Under the pieces are notes generated by a model. The model searched no databases. It was not told where the DNA came from and saw only the letters and a program-made list of their open reading frames with translations. A stretch of DNA of 13,443 nucleotides from an uncultured Clostridia bacterium (GTDB lineage Bacteria; Bacillota; Clostridia; Oscillospirales; CAG-272). The stretch spans positions 1 to 13,443 of the forward strand of contig CALEJO010000155.1 in the NCBI GenBank assembly GCA_937898155.1, read 5' to 3'. Position 1 is the first letter of the stretch. Each line of letters starts with the position of its first letter. Shown here piece by piece: positions 1 to 6,886 of the stretch. A program made the position numbers and the translations under genes.

Positions 1-239
1 CTCCCGCTGTCAAGTCCGTAAGCGCCGATCTTTCCCGTGACGATCTTCTCGTCGAGAAGCGCGTCCGCGAGATGGGTGCGCGTGGACGTGACCGAATGGG
101 ATGCTTCTTCGCCCTTGTCGTTCACGACAACTACCGTGAAGGTGACCTTTTCACCCGTTTCGGCGGGGCGCTCACCGCACGCGGCGAGGATCATGAGACA
201 TAAAAATGCCATTGCCATGAAAAATGCGATTCGTTTCAT
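1..239 (-). CDS. DUF4430-like lipoprotein, N-terminal part (runs off the window)
   Basis: The first 79 residues are visible; the C-terminus lies beyond position 1. The protein opens with a lipoprotein signal peptide: MKR, a hydrophobic stretch, then the lipobox LAAC with the lipidated cysteine at about residue 21. The mature part begins with a beta-rich segment (KVTFTVVVVNDKG) followed by THLADALLDEKIV and KIGAYGLDSG. This strand, 'adaLl' helix and 'YGl' pattern is typical of the DUF4430/transcobalamin C-terminal-like fold, found in surface proteins and cobalamin-binding-like modules. The start ATG at 239-237 has GGGAG about 10 bases upstream and a candidate promoter at 270-297. It would be exported and anchored on the outer face of the membrane by Lgt. 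The ligand is unknown. The family call rests on a short N-terminal segment and is moderate; the lipoprotein call is firm. Confidence 0.65.
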   Translation of the reverse strand, partial: MKRIAFFMAMAFLCLMILAACGERPAETGEKVTFTVVVVNDKGEEASHSVTSTRTHLADALLDEKIVTGKIGAYGLDSG

Positions 240-269
240 CTGTTTGGTTCTCCCTTGCGTTTTTTCTTC

Positions 270-297
270 ATTGTATCAGAAAAATCGTAAAAATCAA
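270..297 (-). promoter_or_regulatory. Candidate sigma-A promoter for the DUF4430-like gene
   Basis: On the minus strand there is TTGATT (297-292), a 16-base spacer and TACAAT (275-270). It lies about 30 bases upstream of the start codon at 239, in an AT-rich gap. Assigned by eye. Confidence 0.55.
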
Positions 298-337
298 CGG
301 CGAAAGCACTCGTTTCGGCAGGTGTGCCGATTTTTAC
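287..337 (-). terminator. Possible terminator/folded intergenic element after the CPBP gene
   Basis: A perfect 9-base inverted repeat, GTAAAAATC (287-295) and GATTTTTAC (329-337), encloses two smaller hairpins: TCGGCA/TGCCGA at 315-330 with loop GGTG, and CGAAA/TTTCG at 301-317. The outer stem on the minus strand ends in a T-rich tract just after the CPBP stop at 354, so it could end that transcript. It is not a classical GC-rich stem followed by a T-run, and it overlaps the -35 of the next promoter. On the plus strand the 315-330 hairpin is followed by TTTTT, but no plus-strand gene precedes it. Confidence 0.35.
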
Positions 338-353
338 AAGGAATCGCAATATT

Positions 354-1349
354 TTACCTTGCCAGCATCGACCAGATCGCAAAACCGAGCAAAACCGCGA
401 TCGCGGCAAGCGTGCCGACGTTCAGAAGCATTGCCCGCCACGCTGCCTTGCCTTGCACCTCATCCGCCGTCGGGCGCGGGCGATACTTCGGCGCACGCAC
501 GCAAAAGAGCGCGATGCCCGCGACGTCGAGCCCGAAGACAAAGAGCGCGTAAAGGATGAACAAAAGCAGAGTGCCGAGGTGCTCGACGATCTGCTCCGGC
601 GCGGGGTTGCCCTCCGCAAAGAGAAACGACAGTTTTTTCACGAAGAGTGACGCGCTCACGCCCGAGATCAGATTGAACGACATATGCGTCAGAATGCAGA
701 GCCACAGTTTTCCGCTTCGCGCATAAAGATATCCGCAGATCAGTCCGATGCCGAACGCGTAAAAGACCTGCCCGAGATTCATATGCAAAAGCGCGAACAG
801 AAATGCGGACAGGAAGATCGCGGGTTTTTCGCCGTAGCGGAGCGTGCGGTCGAGAACGAGCTTGCGGCAGAGGAATTCTTCGAGGATCGGTGCCGCGATG
901 CCGGCTGTCAACAGCGTTTGGAGGGTGTCCGTCTCCGAAAGGAGCGCCGAAACGTCTCCGGCACCGTTGCCGCCCGTGACGGTATCCCAAAGGAAGGTCG
1001 CAAGAATGCCGAGAAGATTCCCGACGAATGCCATGCCGAAGCACATGAGCAGAAGAAGAAGCCATCTGCCGAACGGCATTTTTTGCCGTTCGGGCGCTTC
1101 GGCGCTCGTGCCGATCAGCGAAAGCACGCCCGCACCGATGCCGAGTGCCAGAAAGATCTCGTTCAGATAGAGTGTCCATCTGTCGCCGAGCCAATCGGCA
1201 AGGACGGGACCGAAAAAGAACGAAGCGGCTTCCCAGCATAACACCGTGACAAGCACGGCGAGACCGACGCGCGAGCACGCCGCGCGCAGGGCGAGCGCTT
1301 TCTTTTTCTGTTCGGGCGAACAGTTCGCCGCTTGGTTAAGGTCTGCCAT
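354..1349 (-). CDS. CPBP family intramembrane glutamic endopeptidase
   Basis: A 331-residue multi-pass membrane protein of the CPBP (CAAX protease and bacteriocin-processing, 'Abi') family. It carries all three signature motifs: EExxxR as EEFLCR (E157, E158, R162), FxxxH as FALLH (H189), and HxxxN as HMSFN (H222, N226). Hydrophobic segments are visible at about 28-50, 60-80, 95-120, 145-158, 177-189, 195-210, 213-230, 258-285 and 308-327. The N-terminus and the loop around 285-305 are charged and probably cytoplasmic. In this family the glutamates and histidines activate water for peptide cleavage within the membrane; prokaryotic members cleave bacteriocin leaders, anti-sigma factors or unknown substrates. 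No bacteriocin or prenylation gene is nearby, so the substrate here is unknown. The start has GGAGG five bases upstream and an excellent promoter at 1383-1411. It appears monocistronic. Confidence 0.93.
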   Translation of the reverse strand: MADLNQAANCSPEQKKKALALRAACSRVGLAVLVTVLCWEAASFFFGPVLADWLGDRWTLYLNEIFLALGIGAGVLSLIGTSAEAPERQKMPFGRWLLLLLMCFGMAFVGNLLGILATFLWDTVTGGNGAGDVSALLSETDTLQTLLTAGIAAPILEEFLCRKLVLDRTLRYGEKPAIFLSAFLFALLHMNLGQVFYAFGIGLICGYLYARSGKLWLCILTHMSFNLISGVSASLFVKKLSFLFAEGNPAPEQIVEHLGTLLLFILYALFVFGLDVAGIALFCVRAPKYRPRPTADEVQGKAAWRAMLLNVGTLAAIAVLLGFAIWSMLAR

Positions 1350-1382
1350 TTGTGCCTCCGTGCGCTTTTTTTATTATGGTTT

Positions 1383-1411
1383 ATTATAGCACGGAGATCA
1401 AAAGATGTCAA
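1383..1411 (-). promoter_or_regulatory. Consensus sigma-A promoter of the CPBP protease gene
   Basis: On the minus strand there is TTGACA (1411-1406), exactly 17 bases, then TATAAT (1388-1383): both hexamers are perfect consensus with ideal spacing. The start codon of the CPBP gene is 34 bases downstream of the -10 box. A perfect inverted repeat (1420-1443) sits directly upstream of the -35. Confidence 0.9.
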
Positions 1412-1419
1412 CGAGAGAT

Positions 1420-1443
1420 GCGTTTCTTGGCGAGAAGAAACGC
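1420..1443. repeat. Perfect 9-base inverted repeat upstream of the CPBP promoter
   Basis: GCGTTTCTT (1420-1428), a six-base loop GGCGAG, and AAGAAACGC (1435-1443). It begins eight bases upstream of the -35 hexamer at 1411. It is not followed by a T-run on either strand, so a terminator is unlikely. An operator or activator site for the CPBP promoter is a possibility; its function is unproven. Confidence 0.5.
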
Positions 1444-1527
1444 GGAACGCTCGCGGGCTTTCTTTTTGCAATCTTTTTCTTTGCCCGTGGGAGAAAAAGT
1501 TGATGTTCCCCGTCCGGAAAAGCGAAG

Positions 1528-1558
1528 AAAAAAGCCCCCGCTTTGGCGAGGGCTTTTT
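1528..1558 (-). terminator. Rho-independent terminator of the NfeD/SPFH operon
   Basis: The stem pairs GCCC (1534-1537) with GGGC (1550-1553) and CGC (1539-1541) with GCG (1546-1548), with one mismatch and loop TTTG. A-runs and T-runs flank it (AAAAAA 1528-1533, TTTTT 1554-1558). Read on the minus strand the hairpin is followed by TTTTTT, nine bases beyond the stop of the SPFH gene at 1567. Confidence 0.85.
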
Positions 1559-1566
1559 GTTTGCTT

Positions 1567-2502
1567 TTATTCGGCTTTGTCGTCCTTGATCAGTTCTTTG
1601 ACGGAGGTGGCAAGACCGGCGAGCGACTGGATCTCGCTCGGAATGATGATCTTGGTCGCCTTGCCGTCCGCGGCTCTTTCAAACGCTTCGAGACTCTTGA
1701 TCGCGATGACTTTTTCGGAGGGCGCGGCTTCGTTGATGAGCTTGATGCCTTCCGCAGTCGCTTCCTGCACCTTCAGGATCGCTTCCGCTTCGCCTTCCGC
1801 GGCGCGGATCTTGGCTTCCTTTTCCGCTTCCGCCATCAAAATCTGTTTCTGCTTCTGCGCTTCGGCGTCGAGGATCATCGCCTGCTTTTTGCCTTCCGCC
1901 ACGAGAATGGTGGAATTTTTTTCGCCCTCCGCGCGCAGGATCTGCTCGCGGCGTTCGCGTTCGGCTTTCATCTGTTTTTCCATCGCGTCCTGGATTTCAC
2001 GCGGCGGCATGATGTTTTTCAGCTCGACGCGGTTGACCTTGATGCCCCACGGGTCGGTCGCTTCGTCGAGGATCGCGCGCATCTTCGTATTGATGATATC
2101 GCGCGAGGTCAGCGTGCTGTCGAGTTCAAGCTCGCCGATGATGTTGCGGAGCGTGGTGGCGGTCAGATTTTCGATCGCCGCCATCGGCGCCGCCACGCCG
2201 TAGGTGAAGAGCTTGCAGTCCGTGATCTGATAGAACACGACGGTGTCGATTTGCATTTTGACGTTATCTTTTGTGATGACGGGTTGCGGCGGGAAGTCCG
2301 CGACCTGCTCCATCAGAGAAACTTTTTTGGAGATGCGCTCCACAAAGGGGACCTTGACGTGAAGCCCCGTGTGCCACGTGGTGTGATACGAGCCGAGCCG
2401 CTCCACGACGTAGGCGTTTGCCTGCGGGACGATATTGATGTTGGAAATGACAAGAATGAGAAACAGGAAAATGAGAATACCGCCGATGATATAGCCGGTC
2501 AT
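1567..2502 (-). CDS. qmcA: SPFH/band 7 membrane protein, QmcA/paraslipin type
   Basis: A 311-residue SPFH (stomatin/prohibitin/flotillin/HflK) protein. One N-terminal membrane helix (residues 3-20) is followed by the band 7 domain (about 24-175), with typical stretches ANAYVVERLGSYH, GLHVKVPFVERI, DEATDPWGIKVNRVE and MPPREI. A long charged coiled coil follows (about 172-258), full of repeated AEGEK/AEAEKEA units, and a short C-terminal region ends near 311. Such proteins oligomerise into membrane-associated cages or rafts and often act with an NfeD protein, as here: the nfeD-type gene lies 31 bases upstream and the two share one promoter and terminator. An in-frame start 40 codons earlier (2622) is rejected because it falls inside the nfeD coding region and adds a non-homologous segment. 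The ATG at 2502 follows AGAAGGG at good spacing and opens directly into the membrane helix. The family call is firm; the symbol follows the E. coli homologue and orthology is inferred. Confidence 0.92.
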   Translation of the reverse strand: MTGYIIGGILIFLFLILVISNINIVPQANAYVVERLGSYHTTWHTGLHVKVPFVERISKKVSLMEQVADFPPQPVITKDNVKMQIDTVVFYQITDCKLFTYGVAAPMAAIENLTATTLRNIIGELELDSTLTSRDIINTKMRAILDEATDPWGIKVNRVELKNIMPPREIQDAMEKQMKAERERREQILRAEGEKNSTILVAEGKKQAMILDAEAQKQKQILMAEAEKEAKIRAAEGEAEAILKVQEATAEGIKLINEAAPSEKVIAIKSLEAFERAADGKATKIIIPSEIQSLAGLATSVKELIKDDKAE

Positions 2503-2533
2503 AAAAAACCCTTCTTTCTGAATTATATTTGAC

Positions 2534-2968
2534 TTATTTGCGACAAATGAGTTTAACACCTTCGATGCTGACGACGTCCAGCACGTCCCCGACCTCATAT
2601 TCCGCGTCGGGATCGGCGGCACGTGCGCTCCACACCTGCCCTTTGACTTTGACCTGCCCCCGCGCTTCGAGGTTGCGGATCGGCTCCGTGACGACGGCTT
2701 TTTCGCCGATCACGGCGTCGGCATTGGTGGCGACGTCCTTGATCCGCAGTGCTTTTTTGAAAATGCGTCTCGAAAAAACGAGGAGCAGAGCGGAGAGCAC
2801 GATGAAGGTGAGAATCTGGATCCAAAGCTCGACCTTAAACAGCGAAAGCACGAGCGCGATGACCGCCGACGGGATGAACCAGATCGACACCAGCGTGCAG
2901 GTCGCCGCTTCGAGCACGACCGCGAGCAGAATGATGCCAACCCAAATGTAAGGAAGATACGATAGCAT
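2534..2968 (-). CDS. NfeD family membrane protein (short form, C-terminal OB-fold)
   Basis: A 144-residue protein with three or four hydrophobic segments (about 5-22, 26-44 and 48-66) and a soluble C-terminal OB-like domain (about 85-143). The OB part has the family pattern IGEKAVVTEPI, GQVKVKGQVWSARA and EVGDVLDVVSIEGVKLIC. This is the short NfeD form without the N-terminal ClpP-like protease domain. NfeD OB domains are thought to partner SPFH proteins, and the next gene downstream is a QmcA-like SPFH protein. Start: an upstream in-frame ATG at 2995 would place the ribosome binding site inside the gene. The ATG at 2968 is preceded by a very strong AAAGGAGGGGG and begins the hydrophobic N-terminus, so it is chosen. 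The promoter at 2996-3024 would give a short leader of about 20 bases. Confidence 0.92.
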   Translation of the reverse strand: MLSYLPYIWVGIILLAVVLEAATCTLVSIWFIPSAVIALVLSLFKVELWIQILTFIVLSALLLVFSRRIFKKALRIKDVATNADAVIGEKAVVTEPIRNLEARGQVKVKGQVWSARAADPDAEYEVGDVLDVVSIEGVKLICRK

Positions 2969-2995
2969 AGAACCCCCTCCTTTCTTTCTATTCAA

Positions 2996-3024
2996 AGTAT
3001 ATCATATTTTTTCGGATTTGTAAA
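2996..3024 (-). promoter_or_regulatory. Sigma-A promoter of the NfeD/SPFH operon
   Basis: On the minus strand there is TTTACA (3024-3019), a 17-base spacer and TATACT (3001-2996), with a TGA just before the -10 that gives an extended -10 TGnTATACT. It is divergent from the promoter at 3080-3107, about 56 bases away. Confidence 0.8.
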
Positions 3025-3079
3025 GCCCCTCTTTTTGGCTGTTTGCGCTTTCCGTGCGTAAGAAATGTTCCGAAAAAGG

Positions 3080-3107
3080 TTGAAATTTTGCCAAAATGCG
3101 ATATAAT
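3080..3107 (+). promoter_or_regulatory. Sigma-A promoter of the M16-lgt-folD operon
   Basis: TTGAAA (3080-3085), a 16-base spacer and a perfect TATAAT (3102-3107). The predicted transcription start is near 3114, about 28 bases before the first start codon at 3142. No other good promoter or terminator is seen in the junctions up to folD, so it probably drives the whole plus-strand cluster. Confidence 0.8.
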
Positions 3108-3141
3108 AGAGAATAGAACTGTTAAAATGAGGAGAAATATT

Positions 3142-4419
3142 ATGGCTTTTCAAAGAAAAGAATTATTTGACGGCATTTTCTTCAATGCCATCCCCGAGAC
3201 CAAATTCAAATCCAATTTGCTCTCGATCCGCTTCATCGTCCCGCTGAAAGCGGAGACGGCGGCGAAAAACGCGCTGATTTTGCCCGTTTTGCTCCGCGGA
3301 AGCGAAAACTTCCCGAATATCGGCTGCATTCGCCGCGAGGAGGAATCGCTTTACGATTCCGGCATCTCCGACAACGTGAGCAAGCGCGGCGACACGCAGA
3401 TTCTCGAACTGCGTGCGAACGTGCTGAATAACCGCTTCGCCATCGACGGCATGGACATCACGTCCCGCGTGCTTTCGCTGATGGAGGACCTGCTGTTCCA
3501 CCCCGTGACGGAGGATGGCGTGTTCCGCAAGGACTATGTGGAGAGCGAAAAACAAAAATTGACCGACGACATCCGCGCCCTTGTCAACGATAAGCGCCGC
3601 TATGCGATGATGCGCATGGTGCAGGAGATGTTTGCCGGCGAAGACTTCGGCGTTTCCGAGCTCGGCGACGAAGCAAGCGTCGCGGCGGTCTGCGGCAAAT
3701 GCCTCTACGCGCAATACCTTGATGTGCTCGCCCGTGCGAGAATCGAGATTTTCGCGGTCGGCGACTTTGATTTCGACGCGCTTTCCGCGCGCTTTGCCTC
3801 GATGTTCGCGTCCGTCAAACGCGGAACGGTCTATTCGCTGAACACCACAGTCATGGCGGCGCCCCGCGCGGAGGTCAAGACCGTCTACGAGCATCAGAAC
3901 GTGACACAGGGCAAGCTCTCGCTCGGCTTCTATACCGGCGCATCTGTCCGCGACGACGATTATCATGTGATGCAACTACTCAATATGATCTATGGCTCGG
4001 GTGTCACGAGTAAGCTCTTCCTCAATGTGCGTGAGAAACTCAGTCTTTGCTATTATTGCTCCTCCGGCGAAAACGGGCAAAAGGGCTACCTGATGGTCAA
4101 TTCGGGCATCCAGTTTGACAAAGAGCAGAAGACCGCGGACGAGGTCCTGCGTCAGCTCGGCGAGATTCAAAAGGGCAACGTCAGCGAAGATGAGCTTCGC
4201 GACGCCAAGCTCTCGATGATCGACAGCATCGGCAGAATCGCCGACAGCACCGGCGCGATGATGAACTGGTATTTCGGCTGCGTCATGAACGGCAAGATGA
4301 TCACGCCCGAGGAAAAACGCGCGCTCGTCGAAGCTGTCACGGTTGCGGATATCGTGAAGAAATCACAAAAGATCAAACTCGACACCTATTACTTCCTTTG
4401 CGGAAAGGAGGAAAACTGA
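3142..4419 (+). CDS. ymfF: M16 family peptidase-like protein, YmfF type, lacking the zinc motif
   Basis: A 425-residue protein with the two-domain M16 (pitrilysin/mitochondrial processing peptidase) layout. The region that aligns with the zinc site (about 45-60, ILPVLLRGSENFPN) has no HxxEH, so this subunit should not hold zinc or cleave alone. The C-terminal half does keep the conserved substrate-binding pair: R297 and Y304 in VREKLSLCY. The next gene has the reverse arrangement, so the two are likely to form one heterodimeric enzyme, as known for MPP alpha/beta and for bacterial M16B pairs. It resembles B. subtilis YmfF, whose database family name links it to modification of elongation factor P; that role is not tested here. 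Start: the ATG at 3142 follows GAGGAG by seven bases. The upstream ATGs at 3043-3127 overlap the promoter or the ribosome binding site. The next ATG begins two bases after the stop. Confidence 0.88.
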   Translation: MAFQRKELFDGIFFNAIPETKFKSNLLSIRFIVPLKAETAAKNALILPVLLRGSENFPNIGCIRREEESLYDSGISDNVSKRGDTQILELRANVLNNRFAIDGMDITSRVLSLMEDLLFHPVTEDGVFRKDYVESEKQKLTDDIRALVNDKRRYAMMRMVQEMFAGEDFGVSELGDEASVAAVCGKCLYAQYLDVLARARIEIFAVGDFDFDALSARFASMFASVKRGTVYSLNTTVMAAPRAEVKTVYEHQNVTQGKLSLGFYTGASVRDDDYHVMQLLNMIYGSGVTSKLFLNVREKLSLCYYCSSGENGQKGYLMVNSGIQFDKEQKTADEVLRQLGEIQKGNVSEDELRDAKLSMIDSIGRIADSTGAMMNWYFGCVMNGKMITPEEKRALVEAVTVADIVKKSQKIKLDTYYFLCGKEEN

Positions 4420-4420
4420 T

Positions 4421-5701
4421 ATGGCAAACATCATCGAAAAAAAGACGCCTTTCGGCGAAAAATATTACTATGCCAAACACAAGAGCGGGCTCGACGTCGT
4501 CGTGATCCCGAAGGATTTCGCGACGAGCTTTGCGATGTTCGCGACGAAATACGGCGCGATCGATAACTGCTTCAAGCTCGAGGGTGAAAAAGACTTTCAC
4601 GAGGTGCCGGACGGCATCGCGCATTATCTCGAACACAAAATGTTTGAAAACGAAGACGGGGTGGACACCTTTGCCCGCTTTGCCGAATACGGCGCCGACG
4701 CCAACGCGTTCACGTCCGGCACGATGACGACGTTCCTTTTCTCCTGCACGAGCCACTTGAAAGAGAATCTTTCGATCCTGCTCGACTACGTCTGCAAACC
4801 CTATTTTACGCAGGAAAACGTCGATAAAGAACGCGGCATCATCGGGCAGGAGATCAAAATGTATGAGGACAATCCCGGCTCCGCGATCTATTATAACCTG
4901 ATGGGTGCGCTTTATGAGAAAAATCAGACGCGCATCGATGTGGCGGGCACGGTGGAATCCATCGCGAAGATCACGCCGGAACTGCTCTACGACTGCTACT
5001 ATACGTTCTATAACTTCTCGAATATGACGCTTTGCGTTTCCGGTCAGGCGACGATGGAGACGGTGCTCGACCTTTGCGACAAGATCCTGCCCGAGCGCGA
5101 GCAGAAAACGATCGTCCGCAACTATTACGCGGAGAAGCCCGAGGTCTATCAAAAGCGAGTCTCCAAGTCGCTCGAAGTCTCGAAGCCGATGTTCATGATC
5201 GGCGTCAAGGATATCGACATTTCCGATGATCCCGCCGTCCGCATGAAGAAGAATCTGCAAATGACGCTTCTGACGGATATGCTCTTCGGTTCGACCTCAC
5301 CGTTCGCCATCGACGTTTACGAAAGCGGACTGGTGAACGGTCTGAACGCAGGCAGCATCCACGGCAAGAGCGCCTCCAATATCCTTTTGGAGGGCGAAAC
5401 GGACGATCCCGAGGCGGTTTACAACGCATTCGTCGCGTATATCGAAAAGAACCGCAAAGAGGGACTTTCCCGCGAGGATTTCGAGCGCGTCAAACGTGCC
5501 AATTATGCCGGCTATATCAAGCAATTTGACTCCACGCGCCTGGCGCAGTGGTTCACGTTCATGCTCCACGACGAGTTCGAGCCGTTCGCCTATGGCGAGG
5601 CGTTGAAGGAGATCACGTTCGAGGAGGTCTCCGCGCTGTTTGAGAAACTCTTCCGCGAGGAATATTACGCGATGAGCGTGATCCTGCCGATCCAAAAATA
5701 A
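4421..5701 (+). CDS. ymfH: M16 family zinc metallopeptidase, YmfH type (catalytic subunit)
   Basis: A 426-residue M16 peptidase with an intact HxxEH zinc motif, HYLEH (H68, E71, H72). The likely third metal ligand is E144 in GQEIKM, at the spacing usual for the family. The segment GADANAFTSGTMTTF (about 91-105) and the C-terminal M16 domain follow. The Arg/Tyr pair expected near residues 296-306 is absent (the local sequence is DVYESGLVNG); the partner encoded immediately upstream has it. An intracellular peptidase formed by the two proteins is therefore likely; no signal peptide is seen. It resembles B. subtilis YmfH, whose gene also sits near ymfF. A strong AAAGGAGG lies inside the end of the upstream gene, nine bases before this ATG, so translation is probably coupled. 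The natural substrate is not indicated by the context. Confidence 0.92.
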   Translation: MANIIEKKTPFGEKYYYAKHKSGLDVVVIPKDFATSFAMFATKYGAIDNCFKLEGEKDFHEVPDGIAHYLEHKMFENEDGVDTFARFAEYGADANAFTSGTMTTFLFSCTSHLKENLSILLDYVCKPYFTQENVDKERGIIGQEIKMYEDNPGSAIYYNLMGALYEKNQTRIDVAGTVESIAKITPELLYDCYYTFYNFSNMTLCVSGQATMETVLDLCDKILPEREQKTIVRNYYAEKPEVYQKRVSKSLEVSKPMFMIGVKDIDISDDPAVRMKKNLQMTLLTDMLFGSTSPFAIDVYESGLVNGLNAGSIHGKSASNILLEGETDDPEAVYNAFVAYIEKNRKEGLSREDFERVKRANYAGYIKQFDSTRLAQWFTFMLHDEFEPFAYGEALKEITFEEVSALFEKLFREEYYAMSVILPIQK

Positions 5702-5719
5702 AAGCAAAGGGTGAAAACA

Positions 5720-6886
5720 ATGGAACGCATATCGACGATTTCTTTCCCGGGACTGGGGATCGGGGAATTTCAGATCGACGCACAGGCGATCTCGTTCACG
5801 CTGTTCAATAAGCCGTTCACGATCATGTGGTATGGCATCATCATTTGCCTCGGCATCTTTTGTGCGTTTTTCTATTTCCTCTATCGTTGCAAAAAGGCGA
5901 ATATTTCCGCCGATGACGTGCTGGATATCACGCTCGTCACCGTGATCATCGGCATCGCGGGCGCGCGGCTGTATTTTGAGATATTCCACGGCGGCTTCCT
6001 CGAAACGGGTGGCACGTTCTGGGAGAACGTCAAGGGCACGCTCTATAACCTTGTGGCGATCTGGAACGGCGGTCTTGCCATCTACGGCGGCATTCTGTTC
6101 GGCGCGGCGACGGTGCTTCTGATGTCCCGCCGGAAAAAGATCCCGTTCTTCGTCCTCGCAGACGCGGCGGGCCCCGGCGTGATGATCGCGCAGGCGATCG
6201 GCCGTTGGGGCAACTTCTGCAACGGCGAGGCGTATGGCGCGCAGGTGAGCGAATCGTTCTTCCTCCGCATGGGGCTGAAAAACTATCAGACCTTCTGCGA
6301 TTTCGGCACGCCGTCGCTCGTTTACGTCCACCCGACATTCCTTTATGAATCTCTTTGGAATGTGCTGGGCTTTGTTTTGATCAATCTTTTCTATCGCAAA
6401 CGCAAATTCCACGGGGAAGCGTTCCTTTGGTATGTGACGTGGTATGGCATCGGCCGCACGTTCATCGAGATGCTCCGCACGGACTCTCTGATGCTCGGCT
6501 CGTTCCGTGTATCGTCTCTGCTTTCGGCGGTGCTGGTGGTGGCGCTGATCCCGCTTCTCATCGTCGCACACCGCAGATATCACACTCTCGTGCGCGAAGG
6601 CGCGGTGGAGCAGGGTGAGAGAGTATTCCTTTCGACGCTTCTGAAAAAGAACGCCGCTCCCGCTCCGGCGGAAGCCGCGGAAGAAGCAACCGAAGCGGAA
6701 AAAGAATCCGAAGAAGGCACTCCCGCCGTGGAAGAATCCAACACGGAAGAAAAACCCGAAGAAGGCATTCCCGCCGAGGAGGAGGTCAAAGCAGACGAAT
6801 CTGCCGAGGACGCACCCGCCGAAGCGGAAGAAACGACCGAAAACACCGAACCGACGGAGGAAACGGCCGATGGCAATGAGAATTGA
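5720..6886 (+). CDS. lgt: Prolipoprotein diacylglyceryl transferase with a long acidic C-terminal tail
   Basis: Lgt moves a diacylglyceryl group from phosphatidylglycerol to the lipobox cysteine of prolipoproteins at the outer face of the membrane. The 388-residue product has about seven hydrophobic segments up to residue 284 and the Lgt signature [10 protein letters not shown] (161-170; R162, N165 and E170 correspond to essential residues). Also present are [11 protein letters not shown] (114-124) and [12 protein letters not shown] (242-253, R246). Where E. coli has a histidine (H103, FHGG) this protein has tyrosine (Y122, IYGG); I believe this is common in Gram-positive relatives. After residue 310 comes an added tail of about 78 residues rich in Glu, Ala, Thr and Pro, predicted disordered and cytoplasmic or exposed; ordinary Lgt proteins end near 260-300. 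An in-frame GTG at 5711 is possible, but the ATG at 5720 is better placed after AAAGGGTG. The gene starts 18 bases after ymfH and overlaps folD by 17 bases. Confidence 0.95.
   Translation: MERISTISFPGLGIGEFQIDAQAISFTLFNKPFTIMWYGIIICLGIFCAFFYFLYRCKKANISADDVLDITLVTVIIGIAGARLYFEIFHGGFLETGGTFWENVKGTLYNLVAIWNGGLAIYGGILFGAATVLLMSRRKKIPFFVLADAAGPGVMIAQAIGRWGNFCNGEAYGAQVSESFFLRMGLKNYQTFCDFGTPSLVYVHPTFLYESLWNVLGFVLINLFYRKRKFHGEAFLWYVTWYGIGRTFIEMLRTDSLMLGSFRVSSLLSAVLVVALIPLLIVAHRRYHTLVREGAVEQGERVFLSTLLKKNAAPAPAEAAEEATEAEKESEEGTPAVEESNTEEKPEEGIPAEEEVKADESAEDAPAEAEETTENTEPTEETADGNEN
6708..6776 (+). repeat. Imperfect direct repeat in the Lgt acidic tail
   Basis: Two 21-base copies (6708-6728 and 6756-6776) differ at one base and lie 48 bases apart, exactly 16 codons. 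They encode the repeated motif EEG(T/I)PA within the Glu-rich tail. The arrangement suggests the tail grew by in-frame tandem duplication. Confidence 0.7.
6856..6860 (+). promoter_or_regulatory. folD ribosome binding site inside lgt
   Basis: GGAGG lies nine bases before the ATG at 6870 and 15 bases before the alternative ATG at 6876. This favours the first ATG and therefore a 17-base overlap with the end of lgt, implying translational coupling. Confidence 0.7.

Noticed and set aside
1444..1515. Weak inverted repeat CGCGGGC...GCCCGTG with a pyrimidine-rich interval
   Set aside because: The arms are short and more than 20 bases apart, with no T-run at either end; chance pairing is likely.
2503..2622. 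40-codon N-terminal extension of the SPFH protein
   Set aside because: Mostly the nfeD coding region read in another frame. The shorter form starts at a good ribosome binding site and directly at the membrane helix.
3163..5260. Long minus-strand frames (270 and 295 codons) opposite the M16 genes
   Set aside because: Antisense shadows of the two M16 genes; no family features, and their starts have no convincing ribosome binding site.
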